From Fallopia convolvulus (lineage: Eukaryota; Streptophyta; Magnoliopsida; Caryophyllales; Polygonaceae): a DNA stretch of 64,000 nt. The position numbers were made by a program, and so were the translations under genes. The stretch lies in assembly GCA_964016875.1 (NCBI GenBank), contig OZ024724.1, forward strand, positions 5,566,501 through 5,630,500, read 5' to 3'. Shown here in pieces: positions 44,890 through 56,782 of the stretch. The notes below the pieces were generated by a model. It was not told the origin of the DNA, made no database searches, and saw only the letters and a list, made by a program, of their open reading frames with translations. Numbering within the stretch: the first letter of the stretch is position 1; each line of letters starts with the position of its first letter.

Positions 44890-47800
44890 CCTCGCCCCGA
44901 TCACTGCTCGCCCCATCGCAATCGCGGTCCGCCCGAGGTCGAAAAATTCCGCGAAAGGCAGGAGCTTTTCGACTTCGCTAATATTGGCTCGGAACCGACC
45001 CAAAAATCCGTAGACGAGCTTCAGGAAATCTCGGTTAGCGAACATGAACCCGAGAAGAAATTCTTTGTGGGGGCGAACCTCTCAGACGACGAGCTTCTGG
45101 CTATCACGCATCTACTGCGAAGTAATCGAGATGTCTTCGCTTGGAGCCCATACGATATGCCCGGAATAGACCCAACTCTTGCTTGCCATAGGCTGAACGT
45201 TCGTCCTGACGTGAAGCCGATCGTACAGCGAACAAGACGATCTTCTGGCCAGCACGCCGAGGCCGTAATCGCAGAAGTTAAGAAGTTGCAAGAGGCCGAC
45301 GCCATAAGAGAAGTGTGGTATCCAACTTGGCTAGCTAATACTGTTGTAGTGAAGAAAAAGACGGGAGATTGGAGAGTCTGCGTGGACTTTACTGATCTCA
45401 ATAAAGCTTGTCCGAAAGACTTGTTCCCACTCCCAAAGATCGATCAGCTAGTGGAAGCTACTGCAGGCCATGAACGCATGAGCTTTCTAGATGCATATCG
45501 GGGATACCATCAAATTCCAATGCATAAGGATGATCAAGAGAAGACAACCTTTATTACCCCACAAGGAATATTCTGTTACAAAGTGATGCCTTTTGGGTTG
45601 AAGAATGCTGGGGAAACCTTTCAGCGCCTAGTCACAGGGCTATTCAGTCAAAGAATCGGAAAGACCGTTGAGGCATACATTGATGACATGGTTGTCAAAT
45701 GTAGGAGAGATGCGACGCACCTCGAAGATTTGCAAGATGTTTTCGACATCCTCAGAGCGTCCAGATTAAGGCTAAATCCCGCAAAATGCGCATTTGCGGT
45801 CGGATCAGGCAAATTTCTAGGACACCTTGTTACTCGTCGAGGCATCGAGGCTAGTCCGGATCAGATCCGAGCCCTTGGCACCATCACAAGCCCGAAAAAT
45901 GTTAAAGAAGTGCAAAGATTAACCGGAATGGCCGCCGCCCTCAATCGATTCATTAGCCGATCTTCGGACAAGTGCCAATCGTTCTTTAAAGCCTTAAAGA
46001 AGGGCCGATCTTTCGAATGGAGCCAGGAATGCGAGGAAGATTTGCAGAGGTTAAAGGTTTATTTACAATCCCCTCCAATTTTGACTGTGCCTAATAAAGG
46101 AGACACCTTGAAGCTTTACTTAGCCGTGTCTGCTCGAGCTGTTAGCGCCGTCTTAATCAAGGAGGAGGGCGGAAATCAGAGACCTGTCTACTATACTAGC
46201 AAGACGTTGCTCGATGCGGAGACGAGATATTCGCCTATGGAACAATTGCTTCTAGCTTTGGTAACAGCGTCCCGCAAACTTAATCACTATTTCCAGGAGC
46301 ATCCGATTCAGGTCATTACGGCTTATCCTATTCGAGCTCTTCTTACTAGCTCGGATCTCGCAGGACGAGTCGCTAAGTGGGTTGTAGAATTGGGGAAATA
46401 TGACATAGAGTACATGCCCCGAACCGCCATCAAAGCTCAAGTACTCGCGGACTTCATCGCGGAATTTACTCAAAAGCCGGAGAACGACGCCGCGACCACG
46501 ACCGCACCAGCGACGATCGCCGCCGCACCGTCCGCAAACTCGGCAGATGATGTCGTGATCACGGCGCGCCCCCTCGGAGAAAGCGATCCTCGGACAAGCG
46601 AAACCGCGGCCGCGGGTCCTTCTCAGCATGCGGAAAATCCGTATTGGATTCTTGAAATCGATGGCGCAATCAACAACCAAGGATGTGGAGTCAGAATTGT
46701 GTTGTCATCACCTACAGGAGAAGTTCTACAGCTAGCAGTTCGCCTCGGTTTCGATGCCACTAACAACGAAGCCGAATACGAAGCCTTGATACTTGGGCTA
46801 GAAACGACAACTAATCTTGGAATCGCCAGATTACTCGTTTTCTCTGATTCTCAACTCATCGTCAATCAAGTTCTGGGGCACTACGAAGCTAAGGAAGCAA
46901 GGATGATAAAATACATGGAGAAAGCAAGGGCCATGATGAACGAGTTCGAGCATTGCGAGATCGCGCGATCAAAACAAATCCGCCGACGCATTGGCGACTT
47001 TGGCCGCGTGTTCAGGAGGCGCGCTCGAAGCTTCAATCCGGCTGGAAAATTCGGGATGCCCAGCGATTAATACCCCAGACGTTTCCGCGGAAGTTTCCAC
47101 GACTCAGGCCACCCCAGACGATGATCTTGGATGGCAGATGTCTTTGATTCGCTATTTGGATGAGAACTTCTTACCATCAGATGCCGCCGAAGCAAGAAAA
47201 ATTCGATTAAGGGCCCACAGGTTTTGGCTATCGCCAGAGAAGATTCTGTATCGTCGATCTTTCTCCAGGCCAAACTTGAGATGCGTACCTCCGAATAAAG
47301 TTGAGCCTCTATTGTATGAAATCCATGAAGGCATATGCGGAATGCACGCTGGAGGACGTAGTTTAGCTTTCCGAGCTCGATCCCAGGGATATTGGTGGCC
47401 GTACATGCAGAGAGATGTTGAGTTATATGTAAAAAGATGCGACAAGTGCCAAAGATTCGCCAAGATCTCACACATGCCGGCGGAAAACCTCCACTCTTTA
47501 CTAGCCCGTGGCCATTCGCACAATGGGGCCTTGATATCGTCGGTCCATTCCCCAGAGCACCCGGAAATGTGCGTTATCTCATTACTGCCACAGATTATTT
47601 CACTAAATGGGTAGAGGCAAAACCGTTGGAAAACATTCGTGATTCTGACACCCAGAAATTCGTATGGGAACATATTATCACGCGCTTTGGTATCCCCTTC
47701 GCTCTCATCTCTGACAACGGGACTCAATTCAATAGCGAGAGATTCAAGGATTATTGCAAGGGAATGGGGATCAAAAATATCTACTCCTCAGTCGGCTACC

Positions 47801-48369
47801 CACAGGCGAATGGGCAAGCAGAGACCACAAATAAAGTAATCGTTGATGGATTGAAGAAGCGCCTTGAAAAGGCCAAAGGAAGATGGGCTGAAGAACTGTC
47901 GGCCGTTTTATGGGCCTATCGAACTACTCCGCGCAGATCGACTGGAGAATCTCCTTTTGCTTTAGCTTATGGCACGGAAGCTATAATACCACTCGAAATC
48001 GGGCTACCAACGCTAAGGACAACGCAGTTCGATCCCGAAAAAAATAATCAAGCGCTCGCCGCTCATCTCGACTTAGCTGAAGAACGCAGGGATATTGCAG
48101 TTGTACGTCTTGCAGTCTATCAAGGGGCCGCCGAACGGGTTGTCGCACGACGTATAAAATACCGCGCCTTCCGAGCGGGTGACCTCGTACTTCGACGAGT
48201 CATCGGGAGTGCACGGGATCCCGTGGAGGGCAAACTCGGACCAAATTGGGAAGGCCCGTTTCGGGTGACAGCAGCGTATGGATGGGGCGCTTATAAATTG
48301 GAGAACCTCGACGGAAAGGAGGTACCGCGAACCTGGAATGTTGCCCATTTAAAGAATTTTTTTCCTTGA
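44890..48369 (+). pseudogene. Tat pol: RT, RNase H, second RNase H, integrase; two compensating frameshifts
   Basis: From 45067 (GANLSDDELLAITHLL) the RT is clear: WRVCVDFTDLNKACPKD, VMPFGLKNAGETFQRL, YIDDMVVKC (45675-45701). The first RNase H includes VYYTSKTLLDAETRYSPMEQ. The second RNase H (about 46640-46960) reads WILEIDGAINNQGCGVRI, NNEAEYEALILGL, FSDSQLIVNQV. Near 46972 the frame shifts (NKSADALATLA continues in the next frame), and it returns near 47490. The integrase has an HHCC finger (HEGICGMHAGG, then CDKCQRF), core residues in WGLDIVGPF, LISDNGTQF and ANGQAETTN, and ends PRTWNVAHLKNFFP. It is otherwise well preserved, so inactivation is recent. Confidence 0.92.
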
Positions 48370-48802
48370 AAAAGAAGGACTACAGACGACTTCATGCGTG
48401 GATGTTGGTAATCGCTTCTTGCGTGGATGTTGAGCTTAGGCTGGGATCACTAGAATAAACGACTTCATGTATTTTATTTCTATTTTTTCTAAAATTAGAA
48501 GGCTTGGCCAAACACTTTTTTCAAAATAATAAACATTCTGTTCTCCTTAGTCTGATTTTGTTTGTTCTAGAGGTTCCATGTTCTACCTCGACAGAGATGC
48601 GACTCGAAAAGATAGCTCTCGCCCCATGATAATCGCTCATGGATGTACGAATATACGAATATAGGAATATACGAATATACGAATATACGAAAGCGCTAGG
48701 GGACCAATTGACCAATCTGCATGGCCACTTCGATTAGAAACCCTCTGTACCCTACGTCGCCTAACACGGTGGTTCGTGTAAGGGCGGTGTAGGTGGGGCA
48801 TT
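48370..48802 (+). other. 3' spacer of the Tat element with 10-bp tandem repeat and PPT
   Basis: The spacer between integrase and LTR has five to six GAATATACGA units at about 48647-48692, a small duplication TGCGTGGATGTTG (48398 and 48420) and a purine-rich stretch GGTGTAGGTGGGGCA (48786-48800) that probably serves as PPT. Confidence 0.6.
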
Positions 48803-49389
48803 TGTGAGCGGGTAAAACAAACATAATTACCATAGTTATTTTCGCTATAAAGGTATTTATTAAAATTACTGCGCAGTTATTTTCATTATTTTCCATATAA
48901 AATTATATGACGGTTATGCAACTTAATGGGAGAGTCTATCTTTTATTAAAGGATAGAATTAAATTGGAGAGAAGGTGGAATATTCCCGACTTGGGCTTTA
49001 AGGCAGTTGGCCAGCCAGAGAAGGATAATATTTTCGGCCATATGGATAGAATTTTCGGCCCCCCTTCTCCCCTTCTTCCATTATAAATACACGCCCCAGG
49101 GCGTGTAGGGAGAGACACATGTGCATAGCATATTCAGAAATCCTAGGCAGGCTAATATTCGCTTAGCTCGACTGTTTAGGGTTTCACCGCTCTCTTGTTG
49201 TACCTCGACGCTCAAACGACAACTGCTCTTCTGACTTAGGCATCGGAGGTGGATTAGGGGGTCCCCGCCCCCTGTGTCCATTGTTTTGTAGGTTTTTCTA
49301 GGTCAAGAGATTAAAGACGGAGCGGAAGAAGAGGAGTTCTTAATTGGTGTATTTAATACGAATTGAAGGCGAGATTTTGTACACCAACA
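48803..49389 (+). mobile_element. 3' LTR of the Tat element, about 587 bp
   Basis: I start the LTR at TGTGAGCGGGTAAAAC directly after the PPT-like stretch, and end it at CACCAACA, which is shared with the 5' terminus. A TATA box TATAAATA is at 49082-49089, followed at once by a palindrome CACGCCC/GGGCGTG (49091-49107). The start is inferred, because the 5' LTR is too short to compare. Confidence 0.65.
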
Positions 49390-49499
49390 GTTATATTATG
49401 ATACATACTTATTAGAAATATTAGCTAAAAATAATTTACGCTAGTGTTTTGGGTGAATATTTTGGAGTATAAGATAAGATTTCCTTTTATATTTATGGG

Positions 49500-49833
49500 A
49501 GTTTTTTTTGATAGATTATATTGGAGAATTGTTAGGATCATGAAAATATGCTGAAAATATTTTTACGTGTAAATTTTCTAAAATGTGTAATAAAATTTCC
49601 AAAAAAAACATAATTGTTTCTAATTCAAATTCAATATAAAAGATTATATGGGAATTAAAATATTTTTTTAACATGTAGATTATGACATGAAATATTTATA
49701 ATGACTTCTAAATTATAAGAAAATGACACGTGTAAATATATGAGGTGGCTTAATGTAGGATCGCCATGTGGCGTAATTCTATGTGGCGCAATGAGAAGGC
49801 TCCAAACCTTATTGCTTTTATATATATAGTAGA
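49500..49833 (-). mobile_element. Helitron 5' end
   Basis: Read on the minus strand, TCTACTATATATATAAAAGC starts at 49833 after A, a textbook Helitron 5' terminus. The next 60 bp (AATAAGGTTTGGAGCC, then CATTGCGCCACATAG) matches the Helitron at 43560-43626. Its 3' end was not found; the Tat element at 43972-49389 may have inserted into it. Confidence 0.5.
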
Positions 49834-50220
49834 TTCCCACTAAGCATTCACAAAGCATTGTCAATTTTTAAGAAGGCATTGAACTCGCATTGTTCTTTCC
49901 GCAAGAATCGGGTAGTACATGTCAATGTGCAACAGAGGTTAGAATGTAGTGTTTTCATCCAAAGTTTTAAGAATAGAAAGTATAATAATATAGTATAAGA
50001 TTGATGGATTAATTTTTTTTTAGTCAACTGATTTTAAGATGCGTAAGCACTAAAATTAAGGGTCTACTTTCTGTTGTTACACACCACTTCAATCTTCTAA
50101 CCTACAAACAACCGAGAACAAGGCATTCCTACCCTAAATCCACCTCTGATATGTCTAATTTAATACTCCAGAGTTTTATTTAAAGCGTATCTAAAAAGAG
50201 GAGAGAACGTGTTGAAACAG

Positions 50221-51365
50221 TGTTAGAAACTATAAGTTTCGAACACTTAAGCGACTTATCCCTTTATGCGTTTTGATGATAACAAACGCCATTATACGCA
50301 TTTATTCAAGTATTTTAGGAAAGAAAAGATTCACAGGAACTATAAGGGAAATATCAAGAAAACAATGGAAATGTTCCCCAAGCAATTAGGTGTACGGGGC
50401 AAATAATGAAGGGAAAAAGAATCTTTATGGAACTATCTTGGGTGGACAAGTATGAAGGACACAAGTGTCCTAAAGAAAGAGTGCATATGGGTACTTTGGA
50501 CATTGGAATTCGAGCCTTTTTCCCCAAGTGAAAAAGGACAAAATCCTCTTTTGGAAAAACACCTTTGTAAGCAAGGCGATGGAGCTAGGTCAAAAAGATC
50601 ACTTACTCCAAATGAACAATAGCCACCTGAAAGCAATCAGAGCAAGAGAGTGATCCCAGTGCAAGAAAGAAGCAATCTAAAAGGAAGAAGAAGCGGAGCT
50701 AGTTGGTGGTGAGTGTGTGATCTCGACGAAGACGACATAGAAGACAATTTCGGTGCTAAAGGGAACTGCATCCGTAATTCGTGAGGTTTGATTTCTTTGA
50801 TTAATCATTTCTAGTGAGCATAGGAACTAGATAGTGAGATTTGTTAGTATTGCTAGGATTTGGTGATCACTAGCAATAAAGAAGTTAGTATCTGTATCTT
50901 GTAACTAAGGAACCATCGATTAATAAGTCTTCATTCAAAATCCCCCAAGTGAGGTAGAGGTTTACACATTCAACTTGTTGGTTGAAGTGGGGTTCCTCTA
51001 CCGTGTCCCTAGTTTGCTTTTGTTTTATATCTTGCTTATCTAATATTCCGTTGTGTAAGGGAACTATCACTGGAATAGTTCGCGTCTGTTTGAACTAACG
51101 CTTCCTATGATCCTATAATTGGTATCAAAGCTAGGTGCTCTAGTTGTAGGATGTCGATGAAACTAAACACTATTGGACATGGGAACAACAAACCACCTAA
51201 ACTCGTCAAAGGAAGATTCGAGAGATGGAAAGGGTTGATGAAAGACTAGAAGAGAAGTCACGATTACCAAGCCTGGATGGTGATTGAGAAGGGAAATTTT
51301 GTCATTAACGAGGCCATCCGGAATGAGAATTGATACAATTTTCAATCCCTAACGGAAAATAGAGA
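50221..51365 (+). mobile_element. Ty1/copia 5' LTR, PBS and truncated gag
   Basis: The LTR starts TGTTAGAAACTATAAG at 50221 and ends near 51116. It is followed by the PBS TGGTATCAAAGCTAGG (51120-51135), complementary to initiator tRNA-Met with two differences from the common form. A gag start at 51151 gives MSMKLNTIGHG and PPKLVKGRFERWKGLM before a TAG at 51247; the same frame continues YQAWMVIEKGNF. This is a copia capsid N-terminus. Sequence after about 51365 no longer looks like gag, so the element is truncated. Confidence 0.8.
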
Positions 51366-51540
51366 CTAGAATACAAATTAAAATTCTAAATGGAGATGGG
51401 ACGGGGAGGATATTCCCCGCCCCGTTGCCATACTTATGCTCCATGCACAAATAACAACACATAAAACATAGCACGTGCAGTCATGCCCTGCTCAATGAAC
51501 AAGAGTTACCGTAGAATTATTAGTGTGCTAGTCTAAGCAA

Positions 51541-51630
51541 CATCATCATCAACAACAACAACAACAACAATTACCCAGTGGAGCTTCCCTTACGGAAAAT
51601 CTGGGGGGTCAAGATGGGGGAGCCTCGGGC
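51541..51630 (-). repeat. RTE-type 3' tail, inverted copy
   Basis: On the minus strand it reads CCCCCATCTTGACCCCCCAG, GGGAAGCTCCACTGGGTAAT, then TTGTTG and GATGATG tails. It is the same family as 30870-30999 and 60570-60655, here with a TTG-type tail. Confidence 0.7.
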
Positions 51631-51689
51631 TTAACGTGACAGGGGAGCGACCAAAGACCCGACTGATGAAATCCGAAATAACGAGGTTC

Positions 51690-52480
51690 GCTACGAGACA
51701 AGAAATAAGATTATTATATTTGAGTGCAAACACTTGCTCCTTTATTTATGACTTTTCTCCCAAATAACGAGGTTACACACCTATGAGATTGATGAACAAC
51801 TTTAAGAATTACACCTAGACCTCCTACGAGGTTCCGAGATCAAACCTAAATGTTGCGAGGTCGACGCTAAGGCGAGGTAGATTTGGATACGTGGTGTAGA
51901 GAGCTTTGTGAGATTTTGTAGCGAGGTCTTTAGTGTAGGCGAGGTCTTTGTATGACTTGGAGTCTTTTTGTGGATTTCTCTTATCTGTAACGAGGTCTGT
52001 TGACGGTATTCCTATCACGTCGATCTTTAACAAACAAGAGAGTTCTTGAGTTCAAGTCTTTTTTCGACCCCCTCTTCCTACGAGGTCCTTCTCTATTTAT
52101 AGAGAATTGGGGGGATGAGTTTAGGCTAATGTCCGATGTGGGATACTTGAAATAGGGGTTTTTGATTGGTCCATGAGTGAGGTCACCTGTGATTGGTTTG
52201 GGAGTGAGGTCGTCGGTGATTGGTTCAGGAGTGAGGTCGCCGGTGATTGGTTCAGGAGTGAGGTCGCCGGTGATTGGTTCGAGCGGGCGGGCGTACTTAG
52301 CAGAGTCGGTGACGAGGTCGAGACCTCGTCCCAGGATGTTTGATAGACCTCGCGCGCGTTGGGAGTTTTTGTTTTTAGATAACCACGTGGATGTGGATAC
52401 CCAACTTGCCTATGGGGGGCCCTCCTGGGCCCACTTTTTGCTTTTGCTGTTTTGGACATCATCACCGACGAGACCACAGA
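51690..52480 (-). mobile_element. Minus-strand LTR with TATA box and CCAAT repeat array (ends not fixed)
   Basis: Read on the minus strand there is an array of five CCAAT-bearing repeats (52287-52161), then ATCCCACATCGGACATT, a TATA box (TCTCTATAAATAGAGA, 52093-52106), and downstream many GACCTCG words and a CAAGAACTCTCTTGTTTG segment. This layout matches U3-R-U5 of a plant LTR. No PBS or PPT was confirmed and the superfamily is unknown. The short ORF at 52121-52522 is a shadow of the repeats. Confidence 0.5.
52161..52287 (-). promoter_or_regulatory. Five 27-bp tandem repeats, each with a CCAAT box
   Basis: GATTGGT (complement ACCAATC) occurs at 52164, 52191, 52218, 52245 and 52272, exactly 27 bp apart, with the linker GAGTGAGGTCGCCGG. 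The nearest copy is about 60 bp upstream of the TATA box at 52093-52106 on the minus strand, the usual CCAAT-box distance. Confidence 0.75.
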
Positions 52481-52611
52481 ACAAGATAAAGAACAAGACA
52501 ACCAAGAGCAAAACCGAAACAAAACAAAACAAAATGAAACGTAAAATAAAACATAGCTCTGAAACCCTCAAGGCCCCCGTGGACCGAAACGTCTAGGGGA
52601 CTAGTAGTCCG

Positions 52612-53926
52612 TGATGTCCGCCTTTTTAGTCATGTTTTTAGGGTGTGTTTTTGTGTCTTTGAGTCTTTTTCTTTAGTTTTGTGTTTTATTTTGAGTCGTT
52701 TGTGTAGGTTTTCGTATTTTCTTAAGATATGGAGTCTACATAAGCTTTGGTGGTGTTTTGTAGGTTTTTAGAAGCTTTTTGGAGCACTTTTGAGGAAAGG
52801 AGCAAAACCGATGAAGATAGCACTCAAAGAGAAGATGAAGATTAAGCGCTCAAGTAAACTCATTGAAGATCAAGTTTGAGCTTGGAAAGAGATAGAGAAT
52901 TTCGTTACAAGAACATAGAAAAAAGAATCGAGTCAAATGGAGTTGTAACGAATCCTCTACGCAATTTTTACTCAAGGCTGTTCGAAGTGCTGAATATGGT
53001 CGGTGACGACCTACTTTGGGTCGGCACCGAGCCACCCCAAGACGTAGCGGAAGACCGAGTCGGTGCACTTAATGTGCTTTTATCCTATTTCCTTTTATGT
53101 TATTAGATAGATAGAAGAGATATATCTTATTAGAAGATATTATTTCCTTATAGATAGATTTAAGATAGATTAGTTTCTCTATAAATACTCTTGTCTACCC
53201 TTTAATTTTCTCTAGACAATCAATTGCCTTGGAGGGCAAGTAAGGGAGGAGGAGAGAAGAGAGGGGCGAGAGGGAAGAGACAAGTAGGGTTTGTGGAGAA
53301 GAACTAAGTTTGTTTGGATTAAAGTTGTAAGTTTTTTATTTAATTTAATTTAGATGTTTTCAATTATGCTTTGTGAGTAGTCTTCCTCTCTAAGGTTGGG
53401 GTTAAACCCAACAATGGTTGTGCATGCTTGTTTATGATCATGTTTTGATTGTTTTTATTGCATGAATCTTCTCTCTTGTTCTTAACTCCTTGAAAAGAAA
53501 GTGGATAGGAATTTCTCATTCATACTTGAAGCGCAAGCGGAAACTTTGAATCAGAAAAGTCAATTTAGGGTTTTGAAGCGAAAGCGAATCAATCCTAGTT
53601 GAAGTAGAAGAGATTAGATAGTAAGTTTATTAATTTAGCAAAATTTGATTGATTTACTTGCTCTAGTTAACGAAAGTTGACGTCTTTATGTGATAAAAGC
53701 ATGATCTTTATGTTTCATAGCGTTGGCATTGCATGATTGTTGTTGTGGTGATACCTTTACCTTAGAATTCTCCTTTCTCTTGCTTAAATTCCTAGATTTA
53801 ATTAATTGCTTGTGTAAGAAGTAACAAAACTTGATACTGACTATCTCCCGTGGACGAACCTGACCTCCCTGTACTCAGCGGGGTCTTGACTACAAATTTA
53901 TTTGTTGTCGGGAAACCCTTTCAACA
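52612..53926 (+). mobile_element. Solo LTR, 1315 bp, with 5-bp target duplication
   Basis: It starts TGATGTCCGCC, ends CCTTTCAACA and is flanked by GTCCG on both sides (52607-52611 and 53927-53931). It has a TATA-like CTCTATAAATACTC (about 53178-53190) and no internal domain. Its character (long, with GTCGGTGCAC phrases and AAACCCAACAATGG) fits Tat/Athila-type LTRs. It arose by recombination between the two LTRs of a complete element. Confidence 0.82.
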
Positions 53927-54104
53927 GTCCGCCACTCGAATCTTCTCCCTCCAGCTATCCCTTCACAATGCCAAATATGTCGAAATCCCCAACTAGCTTA
54001 CATCCTGCTCTATATTATCCTTCCAACACTTTTTCAGTCTTCCCCTCCCTCTACGTAAGTCTTCAAGGACCAAGGTCTCAAACCTACGTATTGGTGCTAG
54101 TGTA

Positions 54105-54260
54105 AGCATAGTTCTAAAAATCCCCGCCTAGCTCCGTCTAGGCCTAGCCTAGGCGCTAGAAGGTGCTAGCCCGCCTAACCTTTCAGACCGTCTAGGCGCG
54201 CCATTTAGGCCATGTAGGCTCTAGGTGGTCCCTCTCCGCCTAAGGTCCGCCTAAAATTTA
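54105..54260. repeat. CCTAGGC-rich dispersed repeat
   Basis: A 150-bp stretch beginning TTCTAAAAATCCCCGCCTAG is packed with CTAGGC/GCCTAG words. This type is common in plant genomes, perhaps a hAT MITE remnant. The edges are not defined. Confidence 0.45.
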
Positions 54261-54499
54261 TTAAAACACTGAGTGTAAGAATGAATTACTAATGCAAACT
54301 AATTACATATCAATTTGATCAATCTAAAGCATTGATATAGTGACGCAAAATTATTTGATTTTTTTAAGATTCTTAATCTATGCTTTAGTTTTAGGATATA
54401 GGTTAAAAAAACATCAATAAATTAAGGATTTGATTAAATAACTTTTGGTATAGAATTTGGATGATTTACAAGTTTAGCAGTTTGGGGTATGGTAACAAA

Positions 54500-54788
54500 G
54501 AGTTTGGTTCAAATGAAACAAACTCTTATCCTAAAACGAACTCTTATCCTGATACGAATGCACTTTTTGTAGTTAGTAGTGCACTTTTCCTACTTCAGAG
54601 TGCACTTTTTCGCATTTGCACTTTTCGTATTTTTTAGTGCACTTTTCATACTTTTTGTAGTGCACTTTTTCGTAGTGCACTTTTTGTATTTTTCAATGCA
54701 CTTTTGTATGAAAAGTGCACTACTAACTAGGAAAAGTGTATTCGTTTCACGTTTTAGGATAAGAGTTTGTTTTATTTGAACCAAACTC
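54500..54788 (+). mobile_element. MITE with GTGCAC repeats, copy 1
   Basis: It starts GAGTTTGGTTCAAATGAAAC and its complement end is GAGTTTGGTTCAAATAAAAC, giving inverted repeats of about 40 bp. The interior has eight or so AGTGCACTTTT-type words. It is the inverted counterpart of 56783-57070. No target duplication was found. Confidence 0.8.
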
Positions 54789-55424
54789 TTATATGAGAAA
54801 TGAACATGAATCCTAACCATCAAAATAAAAAAAAAATCAAACTCTAGATTAGACATTCATTCAAAGGGGAAATGAATGGCATGGGCGAGTTTTCAAGTTC
54901 CAAGTTTTCCATGAAAAATATGTGAGAGGCAGATGTGATTTAGAAAAAGGAATAGCTCTTTTAATTTGCAATCTCATTATATTGAGAAAGTGTTACAGAT
55001 GTTTGATTATGAGGACTATACTCATGTAAGTAGTGAGAAGTTGATTCCAAACAAGGATTCAATAGTGTTTTAACTCGTGGAGTATTCACATATCATTGAT
55101 TGTCTTATGTACGCCATGATCGACGAGCACTAGGCTTGATACTAGCTTAGCTTTGTTGTGTTGTTATTTTAAAATATGCATGTACTTCTACCTAAATGTG
55201 AATGAAAAAATCGATGCGCTGAAACTTTATCTATGTTAAATTTACTAAACTAGAAATCAATTATATGAACACTTACATGGAGAGTTATCCTATTAATCAC
55301 ATGTAAATTAAAACACACAACTTGTTTTATGTGTGTTATACGGGAGACGGTAACTTTGTCCCTCCGTTACAACTCCGGAACAATACCTTCGTCCCGATCA
55401 CCACACAAATACATTTTCCACTAC

Positions 55425-55469
<45 letters not shown>

Positions 55470-56104
55470 AATAACTATCAACCGCCAATAACCGCTTTGG
55501 AGGACAGTTACAAAACTATCCCATAATAACATTTGCATAACATCAGTAAATAAACTTGATTAATTAATAAATCTAATTACCTAAACCAAGTTTAATCCCA
55601 ACGATCTAGAGCAATCGGATGCAATTTTTATTTTTCTACAGTGGGTAAAGAATGTTTCCCTCATGTCTTGAATTTCAAGATTCTGTTGTCATGAATTTCT
55701 GGGTGTTTTCCTGCCCCTTTCCCTCTGATAATGGTGGCTTTGAAGTGCCTTCAACTTCAAGATTCTGCTGTGTCATGCACAGCAAAAAGCCATAGTAGGG
55801 ATCTGTTATTGTTGTTGGAGTGTCCATAATATGTGGCTTTTCAAATATTTAAGTGCTTCTGTTTTTCCGATCAAAAAAAAAAGTGCTTCTGTTTTAGCAA
55901 TAAACATTATCAAATATCCTAGATGGATATAAAGTTTGTTAGACTTTTGTGCATTAAAGATTCCTTCCAAGACTTGAGAGGCCCAAACTCTACATGTGAT
56001 GTGATCCACACTCTTTTAACACAAATGCAATTGTAGACATTTGTGAGTCATTAGAGATCTAATAAAACTTTGATCCGATTGGTCCAACTTACTAACTAAT
56101 TAGT
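54789..56104. other. Intergenic with a (TA)n microsatellite
   Basis: No gene is seen. Pure TA repeats occupy about 55428-55467. The rest is AT-rich without recognised ends. Confidence 0.5.
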
Positions 56105-56385
56105 AAGAAAATTTTAAACCAAAAATAACATGCATTGAAATTATCGAAGCCTATAATCGACCAAATTCACTGCTTACTTGTCCGGTTCCGGAGCTGGAGC
56201 ATTGACCATGTCGTTTGGGAGTGCAATGCAGTGGCAGACTTCATTATTATCTCGTTTTGCCATGTTTTATCTGTTCCACTTTCAGTTGACCCGGTTTTTC
56301 GGAACCTCATCCATCTGTATGTTCTAGGGTAACCGTTAGCCTGTTAGTGGCCCCTAATCCCTTTCCTTATCAAAAAAAATTATAA
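56105..56385 (+). mobile_element. LINE 3' end fragment (RNase H tail)
   Basis: The frame 56135-56332 contains HVVWECNAVADFI, the late RNase H motif of LINE ORF2. It is followed by the 3' phrase GTTAGTGGCCCCTAATCCC and TTTCCTTATCAAAAAAA. An opposed copy of the same 3' end is at 57125. Confidence 0.7.
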
Positions 56386-56782
56386 TTCGCTTTATTAACT
56401 TATGTTCTAAACACATACGTTAAGAATATTAATAAATCCTATAAAATTTAATAACCCTAAATAATACACCATCAGTTCTTGACCAAAAAAATACACCATA
56501 CGTTTGTCATTTTATGAATTGATACAAAAATTAAAAACCACTTAATTTTACCTAAATAACTTTTTTAATTAGTTATGTTTTTGGAGAAAGAGAAATATTT
56601 TTAGCTTTTTGAATATTTTTAAAAACAAAATTGGAAATTTTTTGGTAAAATATATAAAATGATAAATATAATTGAATAAAAAATATACGACAACAACAAA
56701 TAATTCTCAACAAAGAACGTAAAAATCAACTATGTACTTTTCATTTAAAGATTCTTAAACTAAGTTAGAAAAATCAATTATA

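Larger units (their letters stand above)
43972..49389 (+). mobile_element. Tat-lineage Ty3 retrotransposon with a truncated 5' LTR
   Basis: The element shows a 47-bp shared terminus (43972-44018 and 49343-49389: ATTGGTGTATTTAATACGAA to TACACCAACA). A PBS TGGCGCCGTCCGTGGGAA is at 44020-44037. A gag-position ORF of unusual content follows, then a pol with RT, RNase H, a second archaeal-type RNase H and integrase, and a 3' LTR. The dual RNase H marks the Tat lineage. Only 47 bp of the 5' LTR remains, so it cannot drive its own transcription from the left end. Confidence 0.88.

Noticed and set aside
44395..45045. 216-aa antisense frame with repeats RLLGRSAIDA
   Set aside because: It is the mirror of the 45-bp sense repeat in the Tat element, with no independent support.
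52161..52287. CRISPR-like or coding repeat
   Set aside because: The 27-bp repeats are directly abutting, carry CCAAT boxes and lie upstream of a TATA box in an LTR.
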